From Pedobacter sp. JY14-1 (GTDB taxonomy: Bacteria; Bacteroidota; Bacteroidia; Sphingobacteriales; Sphingobacteriaceae), in NCBI RefSeq assembly GCF_029269825.1, contig NZ_JARJHU010000003.1:720475-784474 (forward strand): a stretch of DNA of 64,000 nt, given 5' to 3'. The notes under the pieces were generated by a model, which did no database searches, was not told the origin of the DNA, and saw nothing but the letters and a program-made list of their open reading frames with translations. Positions 47,304 to 55,546 of the stretch are shown piece by piece. A program made the translations under genes and the position numbers. Numbering within the stretch: position 1 is the stretch's first letter; every line of letters begins with the position of its first letter.

Positions 47304-47663
47304 ATGAATCAGTACGAAACTGTTATCGTTCTAACCCCGTTGTTGTCAGAAGAGGTGGCCAAAGAGGTGATTGCAAAATTCACCAAGATCATCACTGACA
47401 GCGGAGCCGAAATTGTCCAGGAAGACAATTGGGGTTTGAGAAAATTAGCGTACCCGATCGCTAAAAAAGCAAGCGGGTTCTTTCACCTTACCGAGTACAA
47501 AGCCTCAGGTGAATTGATTAGTAAACTGGAACTGGAGCTGAAGCGTGACGAGCGCGTGATGCGTTTCCTGACCGTTAGGCTTGACCGTCATGCGGTTGCC
47601 TACAACGAGAAAAAACGTAGCGGAGCTTTTAACAAAAAACCAAAACAGGAGGCTGCAGTATAA
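47304..47663 (+). CDS. rpsF: 30S ribosomal protein S6
   Basis: A 119-residue small-subunit protein that binds 16S rRNA together with S18. It starts [20 protein letters not shown] and contains the [22 protein letters not shown] block and [14 protein letters not shown], typical of the family. The final residues are a basic tail. The stop overlaps the rpsR start by one base (TAATG), so translation is coupled. Confidence 0.96.
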   Translation: MNQYETVIVLTPLLSEEVAKEVIAKFTKIITDSGAEIVQEDNWGLRKLAYPIAKKASGFFHLTEYKASGELISKLELELKRDERVMRFLTVRLDRHAVAYNEKKRSGAFNKKPKQEAAV

Positions 47664-47926
47664 TGGCAAAGGATCAGATACAATATGTTACCGCTCCTAA
47701 AGTGGACGATAACAGGAAGAAATATTGCCGTTTCAAGAAAAATGGCATTAAGTACATTGATTATAAGGATGCAAACTTTTTGCTGAAGTTCGTTAACGAG
47801 CAGGGTAAACTTTTACCACGTCGTCTGACCGGTACTTCTTTGAAATTCCAACGCAAGGTGGCACAGGCAGTTAAGCGTGCACGTCACATTGGTTTGTTAC
47901 CTTTTGTTGCTGACCAATTAAAATAG
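47663..47926 (+). CDS. rpsR: 30S ribosomal protein S18
   Basis: An 87-residue partner of S6 in the 30S platform. The conserved core [22 protein letters not shown] and the end [26 protein letters not shown] are clear. The four-cysteine zinc motif of some S18 forms is reduced to one Cys. An AGGAGG site within the rpsF end (about 47648-47653) precedes the start. Confidence 0.96.
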   Translation: MAKDQIQYVTAPKVDDNRKKYCRFKKNGIKYIDYKDANFLLKFVNEQGKLLPRRLTGTSLKFQRKVAQAVKRARHIGLLPFVADQLK

Positions 47927-47938
47927 GAGCTGAGAGAG

Positions 47939-48382
47939 ATGGAAATTATTTTAAAGCAAGATATTAAATCCCTAGGGGAGAAAGACGATATCGTAACTGT
48001 GAAGCCTGGTTATGGCCGTAATTACCTGATCCCTCAGGGATTCGCTATACTGGCTACTCCTTCAGCTAAAAAAGTACTGGCGGAGAACCTGAAACAGGCA
48101 GCCTTTAAACAAGACAAAATCAAGAAAGATGCCGAGAGCGTTGCTGCACGTCTTGCTGATGTGAAGCTGAGCATCGGTGCGAAAGCTGGTGAGAGCGGAA
48201 AGATCTTTGGTGCAGTAAATACCATCATGATCGCTGAAGCCCTGAAACAACAAGGTTTTGATGTTGACCGTCGCCGTATTACTTTCGAAACTGAGCCTAA
48301 GGTACTGGGCGAGTATGTCGCTAACCTGAACCTGCACAAAGAAGTGAAGGTGAAAGTTCCTTTCGAGGTAGTTGCCGAGTAA
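47939..48382 (+). CDS. rplI: 50S ribosomal protein L9
   Basis: A 147-residue large-subunit protein. The N-terminal MEIILKQDIKSLGEKDDIVTVKPGYGRNYLIPQGFA is the family signature; a connecting helix and the C-terminal rRNA-binding domain (GKIFGAVNTIMIAEAL) follow. It is the third gene of the classical rpsF-rpsR-rplI operon, 12 bases behind rpsR with a GGAG site. A strong terminator follows. Confidence 0.96.
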   Translation: MEIILKQDIKSLGEKDDIVTVKPGYGRNYLIPQGFAILATPSAKKVLAENLKQAAFKQDKIKKDAESVAARLADVKLSIGAKAGESGKIFGAVNTIMIAEALKQQGFDVDRRRITFETEPKVLGEYVANLNLHKEVKVKVPFEVVAE

Positions 48383-48407
48383 TCGCAATTAACAAATGAA
48401 AGATATA

Positions 48408-48440
48408 AACGGTCTGCCGACAACGGCAGGCCGTTTTTTT
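48408..48440 (+). terminator. Rho-independent terminator of the rpsF operon
   Basis: An 11-bp stem AACGGTCTGCC/GGCAGGCCGTT (one T-G pair) with a 6-base loop, then seven T. Confidence 0.9.
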
Positions 48441-48474
48441 ATGCACCGGCAGATAAAGGAAAGTAGTTAAAGTT

Positions 48475-48482
48475 TAACTTTG
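48475..48482 (+). promoter_or_regulatory. -7 element TAACTTTG of mtgA
   Basis: It matches TAnnTTTG and ends 4 bases before the GTG start at 48487. No clear -33. Confidence 0.35.
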
Positions 48483-48486
48483 CACG

Positions 48487-49209
48487 GTGAAAAAGCGCAA
48501 ACAAAGTAAGGGGGTATTACAGTTGCCCCTGCTGAAGAAAATAGCCCGGATAGCTGGCAGGATACTGTTGTGGTTTGTTTCTGCTACTGTGTTGTGGGTA
48601 ATCGCCTACCGCTTTATTAACCCCCCGGTTACCTTTCTGATGATACAGCGTAATTTTGAGCGTAAGGCGGAGGGAAAGCCTTTTAAGACAGACAAGAAAT
48701 GGGTGTCTTTTGAGGACATTTCGGACAATATGAAACGGGCAGCTGTTTCTGCGGAAGACCAGCTGTTCTTAAAACACCTGGGTTTTGATGTGAAGGCCAT
48801 TGAAAAGGCTTTTCAGTCGAACCAGAAGGGAAAGCGGGTTAAGGGCGGCAGTACCATATCGCAGCAGACGGCCAAGAACGTCTTTCTGTGGCCCGGCCGT
48901 TCCTGGATCAGAAAAGGTTTCGAGGCTTATTTTACGATGCTGATTGAGATTTTCTGGAATAAGGAAAGGATACTGGAGGTTTACCTGAACGTCATTGAAA
49001 TGGGGGATGGGATCTATGGAGCGGAAGCGGCTTCCCAGGCCTATTACGGTAAATCCTGCCGTAAATTGAGCAGATCTCAGGCGGCCCTGATCGCGGCTTG
49101 TTTTCCAAATCCCAGGAGGTGGACACCTGAGAAGGCAACCCCATACATCTTACACCGGAAATACCTGATCATGCGCAATATGCGCAGGTTGGGGCCACTT
49201 GATTTTTAA
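48487..49209 (+). CDS. mtgA: monofunctional peptidoglycan glycosyltransferase
   Basis: A 240-residue GT51 enzyme that polymerises lipid II into glycan strands at the periplasmic face. One membrane helix lies at about residues 20-40. Catalytic blocks are AEDQLFLKHLGFD (catalytic Glu), KGGSTISQQTAKNVFLWPGRSW, KERILEVYLNVIEMGDGIYGAEAASQAYYGK and ALIAACFPNPRRW. It has no transpeptidase domain. The GTG at 48487 is the only start that keeps the basic N-terminus; it is very close to the -7 element. Confidence 0.92.
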   Translation: MKKRKQSKGVLQLPLLKKIARIAGRILLWFVSATVLWVIAYRFINPPVTFLMIQRNFERKAEGKPFKTDKKWVSFEDISDNMKRAAVSAEDQLFLKHLGFDVKAIEKAFQSNQKGKRVKGGSTISQQTAKNVFLWPGRSWIRKGFEAYFTMLIEIFWNKERILEVYLNVIEMGDGIYGAEAASQAYYGKSCRKLSRSQAALIAACFPNPRRWTPEKATPYILHRKYLIMRNMRRLGPLDF

Positions 49210-49256
49210 GTGGTTTTTGTTGCGCAGATAACGACCGGCGTATTTTGACCTTGGGT

Positions 49257-49736
49257 TCAAAGCAGGTGCGCAAAGACTTTACTGTGCCAGCTTTGCTCAA
49301 AAGGGACTTCCCATTTCGCTTCAAACTCGGCTAGTGTCTGCACCATGTTGTTGAACACAATGGTTTCCGGACCAATGGCCCTGATGTTGACCAATGTCTC
49401 AAAATCTTCCTTATTGACTACAATCACCTGGCCATCCTGCTTGTAAGCCAGGTTGAAACGGTTGAAAAGATCAATCCCATACTGCTGTTCGATCGCTTTG
49501 ACTACCCTTACGGAAGAATCTATCGAGCAGCCCGTTACATTCGCTGCGGCCTCGTCGACGGTGAACACCAGGAAAAGGTTGTACAACACCTGTGCCTTTG
49601 CCTGAAGCTGATGGCCATGTGCTTTCCATTGTGTAGCAAATTCATCTAACAGATGCTGGATCGCAACGGTCTCTTCAGATGATAACACCCGGTCACTCTG
49701 GTATACCCAGACCCTGGATTGTGGAGAAAAACTCAT
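49257..49736 (-). CDS. hypothetical protein
   Basis: A 159-residue soluble protein without signal peptide or membrane segment. It begins SPQSRVWVYQSDRVLS and contains TGCSIDSSVRVVKAIEQQYGIDLFNRF. Proteins of this length and pattern are common in Bacteroidota, where some databases call them ABC transporter ATPases; I see no Walker A, signature or Walker B, so I do not support that name. Its stop is 48 bases from the mtgA stop (convergent). Confidence 0.7.
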   Translation of the reverse strand: MSFSPQSRVWVYQSDRVLSSEETVAIQHLLDEFATQWKAHGHQLQAKAQVLYNLFLVFTVDEAAANVTGCSIDSSVRVVKAIEQQYGIDLFNRFNLAYKQDGQVIVVNKEDFETLVNIRAIGPETIVFNNMVQTLAEFEAKWEVPFEQSWHSKVFAHLL

Positions 49737-49787
49737 AGTCCAAAATTACGGATTTAATTATCTTGATTTGACTAAATAAATAACGTG

Positions 49788-50270
49788 ATGAGAAAGTTTA
49801 CATTGTATTTGAAAATGTGCTTTTTTATAACTGTATCCCTGGTTTTTGCCGCGTTTTCTGAAGCTGGTCTCAGGGATGAGCAGACGGAATTTATCAGGCA
49901 GCTGCTTTCCGAACACCATGACAGTACCCAGGGAAAAAGACAGATCAGGCGGTATGAGCTGAATGTTCTCAACAGTGGCTTCTGCCGTTACAAGCGTTAT
50001 TTTGACAATGGGAAGGTAGAGTTTTTTTCCTTTAACCTCGAAAAGTTCCGGGATATGGATTATTATGGAACAGATAAGCAGGGTGTACTGTACCTGCGTA
50101 CAAAGGGCGAGGATGTCATTGTGCAGACTTATCATGACCGCAGGGGCGGGGATATAGACAGTATGGCCAGCTACATGGCCATCCCTTTGAAGGAAATTGA
50201 GCCGGAACAGTTGACGGCGCTTTCGGAAAGGCTGGTCAGGCTGAACGCTCAGCGGCTTGCGCAGAAATAG
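49788..50270 (+). CDS. hypothetical exported protein
   Basis: A 160-residue protein with a likely signal peptide or anchor (residues 1-24, ending FAAFSEAG). The rest is polar with beta segments (RYELNVLNSGFCRYKRYFDNGKVEFFSFNL split by turns). No family is recognised. The ATG at 49788 is preferred to an adjacent GTG at 49785. The last 35 bases overlap the end of the metallo-beta-lactamase-fold gene on the other strand. Confidence 0.6.
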   Translation: MRKFTLYLKMCFFITVSLVFAAFSEAGLRDEQTEFIRQLLSEHHDSTQGKRQIRRYELNVLNSGFCRYKRYFDNGKVEFFSFNLEKFRDMDYYGTDKQGVLYLRTKGEDVIVQTYHDRRGGDIDSMASYMAIPLKEIEPEQLTALSERLVRLNAQRLAQK

Positions 50271-51033
50271 TAAAAACAGGTGTTTCGCTATAGCGCGAAG
50301 CGATGATGATCTCCGTATTGCCGCTGTGGAGGTCGAACAATGACTTGACCAGGTCCGGACAGTTGTTGTCTGCGGAAAGGTGGGCAAGTAACAGATGGCT
50401 CATGAAATGTGGCCGGTGTGTGGTAAACAGTTCCAGCGCTTTGGCATTGGAGAGGTGTCCGCGCCCGCCTCTGATGCGTTGTTTCAGGAAATAGGGATAT
50501 GCACTTTTATTGAGCAGCTCATCGTCATAATTGGCCTCCAGAAAGGCAGCATGGCATTGTTTGAAATGATGGACGAGCGGCTCGCAGGGATGGCCGATAT
50601 CGGTGAAGATCCCAATGTTGAGTGCGCCGCAGGAAACCATAAAACTATGGGGTTCCCTGGCATCATGTATCTTCGGGAAGCTGCTGATGGTCAGCTGGCC
50701 GACCTGGGCCTGCTGGTGACCGGAAAGCGGCCTGACCAGGTCCTGCCGGATGTTGAACCGGCAACCGTTGAGCGTACCCCCGGTGATGTAAACGGGCAGG
50801 CTGTATTTGGCAGAGAGGGTGCATAGCCCCTTGATATGATCCGTGTGCTCATGGGAGATGAAGACCGCTTTTACCTTACCCATGGACAGTCCGATCCTCG
50901 CCATGCGTTTTTCCGTTTCCCGGCAGGAAAGGCCCGCATCGATCAATACAGCTTCATCATCGTTACCTACGTAATAGCAATTACCGTTGCTGCCGGAATT
51001 GAGGGAGGCGATATAGAGTGGTTTAGAGACCAT
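50236..51033 (-). CDS. metallo-beta-lactamase-fold hydrolase (YycJ/WalJ-like)
   Basis: A 265-residue hydrolase. The N-terminal LNSGSNGNCYYVG block and the metal motif SHEHTDHIKG (about residues 58-67) mark the YycJ/WalJ group, with further His in HDAREP, FTDIGH and LAHLSADNN. Relatives are nucleases or phosphodiesterases linked to DNA repair and cell-wall signalling. The start codon lies inside the end of the CCG iron-sulfur gene (11-base overlap), so translation is coupled to that operon. Confidence 0.88.
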   Translation of the reverse strand: MVSKPLYIASLNSGSNGNCYYVGNDDEAVLIDAGLSCRETEKRMARIGLSMGKVKAVFISHEHTDHIKGLCTLSAKYSLPVYITGGTLNGCRFNIRQDLVRPLSGHQQAQVGQLTISSFPKIHDAREPHSFMVSCGALNIGIFTDIGHPCEPLVHHFKQCHAAFLEANYDDELLNKSAYPYFLKQRIRGGRGHLSNAKALELFTTHRPHFMSHLLLAHLSADNNCPDLVKSLFDLHSGNTEIIIASRYSETPVFTISAQAAERSA

Positions 51034-51823
51034 TGGCCTTTACCGTAATTTCGGCGATATCCAGTACCTGTACGTTTTGTTCCTGGTCCTTCAGCTTTAC
51101 GCCGTCACGCAGCATGGTCATGCAGAAGGGACAACCAGCGGCAATAACAGCAGGCTGCAATTCAAGTGCTTCTTCGATACGTTCAATATTGATGTCTTTA
51201 TGGCCTTTTTCGGGTTCCTTGAACATCTGGGCGCCTCCGGCACCACAGCAAAGTCCTCCCGATTTGCAGCGTTTCATTTCTAACAGCTGGGCATCGAGAA
51301 TTTCCAGCGCCTTTCTTGGAGCTTCGTAAACGCCGTTGCCGCGGCCCAGGTAACAGGGATCATGATAAGTGATCCTCCTGCCCTTGAAGCTTTCACCGCC
51401 TTCGGCCTTCAGCTTGCCCTCATCGATGAGCTGCTGAATGAGTTGTGTATGGTGGATGACCTCGTAGCTTCCGCCCAGGCCCGGGTATTCGTTCTTTATG
51501 GTGTTGAAGCAGTGCGGACAGCCGGTAACGATTTTTTTGATGTTATAGCCGTTCAGCAATTCTATATTGGCCATAGCCTGCATCTGGAAGAGAAATTCAT
51601 TTCCTGCACGTTTTGCCGGGTCGCCGGTACAGCTCTCCTCGGTGCCCAGCACTGCATATTTGATGCCTACATGGTGCAGTATCTTACAGATGTCGCGGGT
51701 GATCTTTTGCGCACGTTCGTCGTAACTGCCTGCGCAGCCTACCCAGAACAGGATTTCCGGTTCTTCGCCCCTGGCCATCATTTGTGCCATGGTAGGTACT
51801 TCAAAATTCAGTTTCTCGCTCAT
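51023..51823 (-). CDS. CCG-domain iron-sulfur protein (HdrB/GlpC-like)
   Basis: A 266-residue protein with two cysteine-rich CCG domains. The first has FWVGCAGSYDERAQK, ESCTGDPAKR and TGCPHCFNTIKNEY; the second has YHDPCYLGRGNGVYE, GGLCCGAGGAQ and AGCPFCMTML. Such domains bind unusual 4Fe-4S clusters and act as catalytic or docking subunits in heterodisulfide reductases, GlpC, GlcF and LutA. It is paired with the membrane heme/iron-sulfur protein 8 bases upstream, which should deliver or take electrons. The ATG at 51823 fits; a 19-residue extension upstream overlaps the previous gene. Confidence 0.88.
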   Translation of the reverse strand: MSEKLNFEVPTMAQMMARGEEPEILFWVGCAGSYDERAQKITRDICKILHHVGIKYAVLGTEESCTGDPAKRAGNEFLFQMQAMANIELLNGYNIKKIVTGCPHCFNTIKNEYPGLGGSYEVIHHTQLIQQLIDEGKLKAEGGESFKGRRITYHDPCYLGRGNGVYEAPRKALEILDAQLLEMKRCKSGGLCCGAGGAQMFKEPEKGHKDINIERIEEALELQPAVIAAGCPFCMTMLRDGVKLKDQEQNVQVLDIAEITVKANGL

Positions 51824-51831
51824 TTTTCTCT

Positions 51832-53124
51832 TTAGTTTTCGCCAGCCCAGTTGAAACGGTCTGCGGGGGAGTACTTCCACGGTGCGCCATTGTTTTCAAT
51901 ATTGCCCAGCATGGCGCTGATGCTGGCCGGAGACTGCGACTCTTCCATAACGGCATATCTTCTCAGTTCAGTAATGATGGCCAGCGGATCGATGTTTACC
52001 GGGCAGGCCTGGACGCAGGCATTGCAGCTGGTGCAGGCCCAGATCTCCTCCCGGCTGATGTGGTCATCCAGCAGGGAGCGCCCGTCTTCGAAGCCTTTTC
52101 CGGTCTTGTCAATGTTACGGCCTACCTGTTCCATCCGATCGCGTGTGTCCATCATGATCTTGCGCGGCGACAGCAGTTTTCCGGTGATGTTGGCGGGGCA
52201 TACCGAGGTGCAGCGCCCGCACTCGGTGCAGGAATAGGCATTCATCAGGTTGACCCAGCTGAGATCGTTAACGTCTTTTGCACCAAACCTGCCGGGTTGT
52301 GTTTCTTCCGGGGTATAAGCGGGATCGAGCATGGCCTTTACTTCGTTAGTCACGCTCTTCATATTGGTAAATTCACCTTTGGGCTCCAGATTTGAAAAAT
52401 AGGTGTTGGGGAACGCCGCAATGATGTGCAGGTGCTTGGAATAGGGGAGGTAGTTGAGAAAGGCCAGGATACCGATGATGTGGAACCACCAGCAACCCCT
52501 TTCAATCAGGACCAGTGCACTTTCGGAACCGGGCATTAAAGGCAGCAGGAACTGGCTGACCGGAAATGCGCCTGCCGTGATGTAATGTCCCGCTCCCATT
52601 GACTGTAATTTCGCGTCTGCCGCATTCATGGTCAGGAACGCGGTCATCAGCAGGATCTCGGTGATCAGGATCGCATTGGCATCGGATTTTGGCCAGCTGG
52701 TCATTTCTGTTCCGCTGAACCTTTTGAGCCTGATGATATTGCGTCTGATCAGGAATACTGCACAGCCCAGCCAAACACTGAGGGCCAGCAGCTCAAAAGC
52801 ACCGATCAAAAAATTGTAAAAGCCACCCAGACCGGCAAATACCCGGTGCGTACCAAAAATACCGTCGATCATGATTTCCAGAACCTCGATATTGATGATG
52901 ATAAAACCAGCGTAAACAAACAGGTGCAACAGAGCAGGTACCGGCCTGAAGAACATCTTCGATTGTCCGAAAGCTACGCGGAGCATGGTAGCGAATCTTT
53001 TCTGCGGCTGGTCTGAACGGTTGGCCGGTCTGCCCAGGCGGATGTTCCGGATGATTTTCCTGAGGTTGTAGCTGAACAGCGCAACGGCGGAAACAGTCAG
53101 TACGATGAATAGGATCTGTGCCAT
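51832..53124 (-). CDS. membrane heme-b/ferredoxin protein (HdrE-HdrC-like fusion)
   Basis: A 430-residue inner-membrane protein. The first 240 residues form about five helices like the cytochrome b (NarI/HdrE) domain that carries quinone and heme, with several histidines in membrane helices. After residue 290 come two 4Fe-4S motifs, CTECGRCTSVCP and CTSCNACVQACP. The fusion is known in Bacteroidota beside a CCG protein and could pass electrons between menaquinone and the CCG subunit. The physiological electron donor is unknown. Confidence 0.87.
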   Translation of the reverse strand: MAQILFIVLTVSAVALFSYNLRKIIRNIRLGRPANRSDQPQKRFATMLRVAFGQSKMFFRPVPALLHLFVYAGFIIINIEVLEIMIDGIFGTHRVFAGLGGFYNFLIGAFELLALSVWLGCAVFLIRRNIIRLKRFSGTEMTSWPKSDANAILITEILLMTAFLTMNAADAKLQSMGAGHYITAGAFPVSQFLLPLMPGSESALVLIERGCWWFHIIGILAFLNYLPYSKHLHIIAAFPNTYFSNLEPKGEFTNMKSVTNEVKAMLDPAYTPEETQPGRFGAKDVNDLSWVNLMNAYSCTECGRCTSVCPANITGKLLSPRKIMMDTRDRMEQVGRNIDKTGKGFEDGRSLLDDHISREEIWACTSCNACVQACPVNIDPLAIITELRRYAVMEESQSPASISAMLGNIENNGAPWKYSPADRFNWAGEN

Positions 53125-53128
53125 AAAG

Positions 53129-54022
53129 TTATGCTAGGTTGGCTACCGAGGTATTATAAAGGTCGTACCAGTCCTGGTGATCAAGTTCTATGGTAAAGGC
53201 ATTGACGGCATTCCGGATGCGCTGCTCGTTGGTGGTACCGATCAAAGGTAAGGCACCCAGTTTTACCAGCCAGGCTACTGCTAATGATTCAATATCGACA
53301 TGATATTTGGTGCTGAGTTCTTCCAGTTTTTCACGCACTCTTACCGCCTGCTTGTCGGTTCCGATGGCGATCCGTCCCTCTGCCAGCGGTGCATAGGCCA
53401 GCGGGCGCATATAGCGCTGTTTAATGTAGTCAATCTGCCCGTTATCCAGTGCCTGTGTGCGCAGGAGGTTCAGTTCGATATGGTTGGTGACAATGGGTTT
53501 ACTCAGATAAGAAGCCAGCAGCTGGTGCTGGAAGACAGAGAAATTGGCCACGCCCAGGCTTTTTACTTTGCCCGAGTCTTTCAGCTTTTCCAGTGTCAGC
53601 GCCGTTTCCTCGAGGTTGGAAATGGCGTCAAGCTTATCAAGCAGGAAAATATCGATATAATCGGTGCGCAGTTTTCTCAGTGAGGACTCTACGCTCCTGG
53701 TGATATGCGCAGCAGAAGTATCGTAGTGTTTTACCCTGATGTCCGGGTTTTGGGGATGTGGTTGTCTGAGTCCGCATTTGGTGAACAGGATGACTTCCTC
53801 TCTCCTGATGCCGCCTTCCTTCAGCAGATTGCCGAACAGTTCCTCGCATTCATAAGAGCCATAGCTGTCGCCATGCTCGAAGGTGTTGATGCCAAGTTCC
53901 AGGCAAAGATGTACCGTTTTTCTGAGCACTTCAACCCTGTCCTGTACGTCATCCCATCTGTAGAATCCATATATCGCGGGCGATACCTTCGGGCCCGCGT
54001 CCCCCATGTAAACCTTTTGCAT
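53129..54022 (-). CDS. aldo/keto reductase family protein with altered active site
   Basis: A 297-residue TIM-barrel protein of the AKR superfamily, nearest in pattern to the YdhF group. The Tyr (FEHGDSYGSYE) and Lys (LFTKCGL) of the AKR tetrad are present. The tetrad Asp is replaced by Glu (FEHG in place of FDHA), and the usual HRPD segment reads DKLD, so the tetrad His is Asp. NADPH-binding features such as the C-terminal GTTNEQRI remain. Catalysis may be lost or changed. Its stop lies 4 bases from the start of the membrane iron-sulfur gene, making it the first gene of a four-gene operon. Confidence 0.85.
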   Translation of the reverse strand: MQKVYMGDAGPKVSPAIYGFYRWDDVQDRVEVLRKTVHLCLELGINTFEHGDSYGSYECEELFGNLLKEGGIRREEVILFTKCGLRQPHPQNPDIRVKHYDTSAAHITRSVESSLRKLRTDYIDIFLLDKLDAISNLEETALTLEKLKDSGKVKSLGVANFSVFQHQLLASYLSKPIVTNHIELNLLRTQALDNGQIDYIKQRYMRPLAYAPLAEGRIAIGTDKQAVRVREKLEELSTKYHVDIESLAVAWLVKLGALPLIGTTNEQRIRNAVNAFTIELDHQDWYDLYNTSVANLA

Positions 54023-54042
54023 ATAATCCTGTTGTATAAGCC

Positions 54043-54050
54043 CAAATTTA
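54043..54050 (-). promoter_or_regulatory. -7 element TAAATTTG upstream of the redox operon
   Basis: It matches TAnnTTTG and ends 20 bases before the aldo/keto reductase ATG at 54022. It lies inside the 68-base gap after the DUF1501 gene. No clear -33. Confidence 0.33.
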
Positions 54051-54090
54051 AGCGAATAAACTTAGGAACAGGTGTGATTGTTCATCTTTT

Positions 54091-55509
54091 TCATGTAAAA
54101 AGCTCCATTACCGGTTTGCCGAGCCCATCGGGTGTGGTATAAAACGGGCGCTTCTCGATCGTATAGCTGGTGTCCGGCGCTATGCCCAGGGCGTGGTAAA
54201 TGCTCTGGTGCACCTGGTCGATAACGATCGGGTTCTCGACCGTCTTACAGGGGCGCTCGTCGGCGGTTTTCCCGTAGACACTGCCCTTTTTGATGCCGCC
54301 ACCGAACATGAGGATGGAGCAGCCGTCGGTAAAGTGACGGTGCATGCCGTAGTTCTTGATGTCCTGTATGATGTCCGGCTGATCTACCTGTTCCTGTACC
54401 TTTGCATCCGGCCGGCCCTCTACCATCATATCACGGCTGAATTCACTGGCGAGGATCACCAGCGTACGGTCTAGCCTGCCGGTCTTTTCCAGGTCTTTGA
54501 TGAGTTGTGCGACAGGCCCGTCAATCTGCTTTTTCATGTCGGACAGGCGGGTATGGCCGTTGTCGTGCGTATCCCAACCTTTGAATGGCTCATATTCTGT
54601 AGTTACACTAATGAAGCGGGCACCCTGTTCTGCCAGTCTCCTGGCCATGAGGCAACCTAGCCCGAACCTGCCGGTATTGTAAATGTCATAGACCTCTTTG
54701 GGCTCCTGGCTGAGGTCGAAGGCCCTGGCTTCCGGGGAATTGAGCAGGATATAAGCTTGCTCCATCGAACGTTTCAGGGACTCTTTCTGGTAATCGCTGC
54801 CAAATTCGCCAAATGCACTTCCACTGATCAGTTCGTTATAGATATGGTTGCGCTTTTCAAATCTCGACGCCGACATCCCGGCCGGAGGCTTTACGCTTTC
54901 CAGCCCGGAAGAAGGATCGGGGATAAGGAAGGGGCCATATTCATTGCCCAGGAAGCCTGCAGTATGAAAGGCTTTGAGTTCTTCGCTTTCGCCGACGGTA
55001 AAGCGCTGACCGATATCTATAAATGCGGGGATGACCGGGTTAAGCGGGCCAAGTTCCTTCGCGATCCAGGACCCCATGTGCGGGGCGGCTACAGACTGTG
55101 GGGGTTTGTAGCAGGTATGCCAGTGGTACTGGTGCCTGGAGTGCAGGATATGGCCCATATCGGCTGCTACGTAGGAGCGGATGAGGGTGCCTCTGTCCAT
55201 CACCTGGCCAATGGATTCCAGTCCTTCAGAGAAATGTACGCCATCCAGCACCGTAGGTACAGATTTGAAAGTGCTTAATACACTGTTGGCTTCCATGCCT
55301 TTGCTGAAGGGCGTGTACTTTTTTGGGTCGAAGGTTTCGGTATGTGCCATCCCGCCTGCCATCCACAGCAAAATGACGGTATCGGCAGTGGCGTTGCTGC
55401 CCTTGCGGCCACAGCCGGAAAGCAGACTGCTCAGCGGGCTTCCTGCGGCAAGTGCGGCCAGTGTGGCGGCACTTGTGTTCTTTAAGAAATCTCTTCTGTT
55501 CCAGCTCAT
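54091..55509 (-). CDS. DUF1501 family protein (Tat-exported)
   Basis: A 472-residue protein with an N-terminal twin-arginine motif NRRDFLKN at residues 4-11 and a hydrophobic stretch ending in a possible lipobox SGCG. The body is a DUF1501 domain, related in fold to alkaline phosphatase/sulfatase: ILLWMAGGMAHTETFDPK, GHILHSRHQYHW, SVTTEYEPFKGWDTHDNGHTRL and ASEFSRDM with candidate metal residues. Such proteins occur beside PSD1 cytochrome proteins in Planctomycetes, Verrucomicrobia and Bacteroidota. Their substrate is unknown. The PSD1 gene is 37 bases upstream. Confidence 0.88.
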   Translation of the reverse strand: MSWNRRDFLKNTSAATLAALAAGSPLSSLLSGCGRKGSNATADTVILLWMAGGMAHTETFDPKKYTPFSKGMEANSVLSTFKSVPTVLDGVHFSEGLESIGQVMDRGTLIRSYVAADMGHILHSRHQYHWHTCYKPPQSVAAPHMGSWIAKELGPLNPVIPAFIDIGQRFTVGESEELKAFHTAGFLGNEYGPFLIPDPSSGLESVKPPAGMSASRFEKRNHIYNELISGSAFGEFGSDYQKESLKRSMEQAYILLNSPEARAFDLSQEPKEVYDIYNTGRFGLGCLMARRLAEQGARFISVTTEYEPFKGWDTHDNGHTRLSDMKKQIDGPVAQLIKDLEKTGRLDRTLVILASEFSRDMMVEGRPDAKVQEQVDQPDIIQDIKNYGMHRHFTDGCSILMFGGGIKKGSVYGKTADERPCKTVENPIVIDQVHQSIYHALGIAPDTSYTIEKRPFYTTPDGLGKPVMELFT

Positions 55510-55546
55510 CTTTCTTTTTGATTTTGACGTTCAACCATTGGGTATG

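Noticed and set aside
49257..49736. ABC transporter ATPase
   Set aside because: No Walker A, signature or Walker B motif can be found, although similar proteins carry this label.
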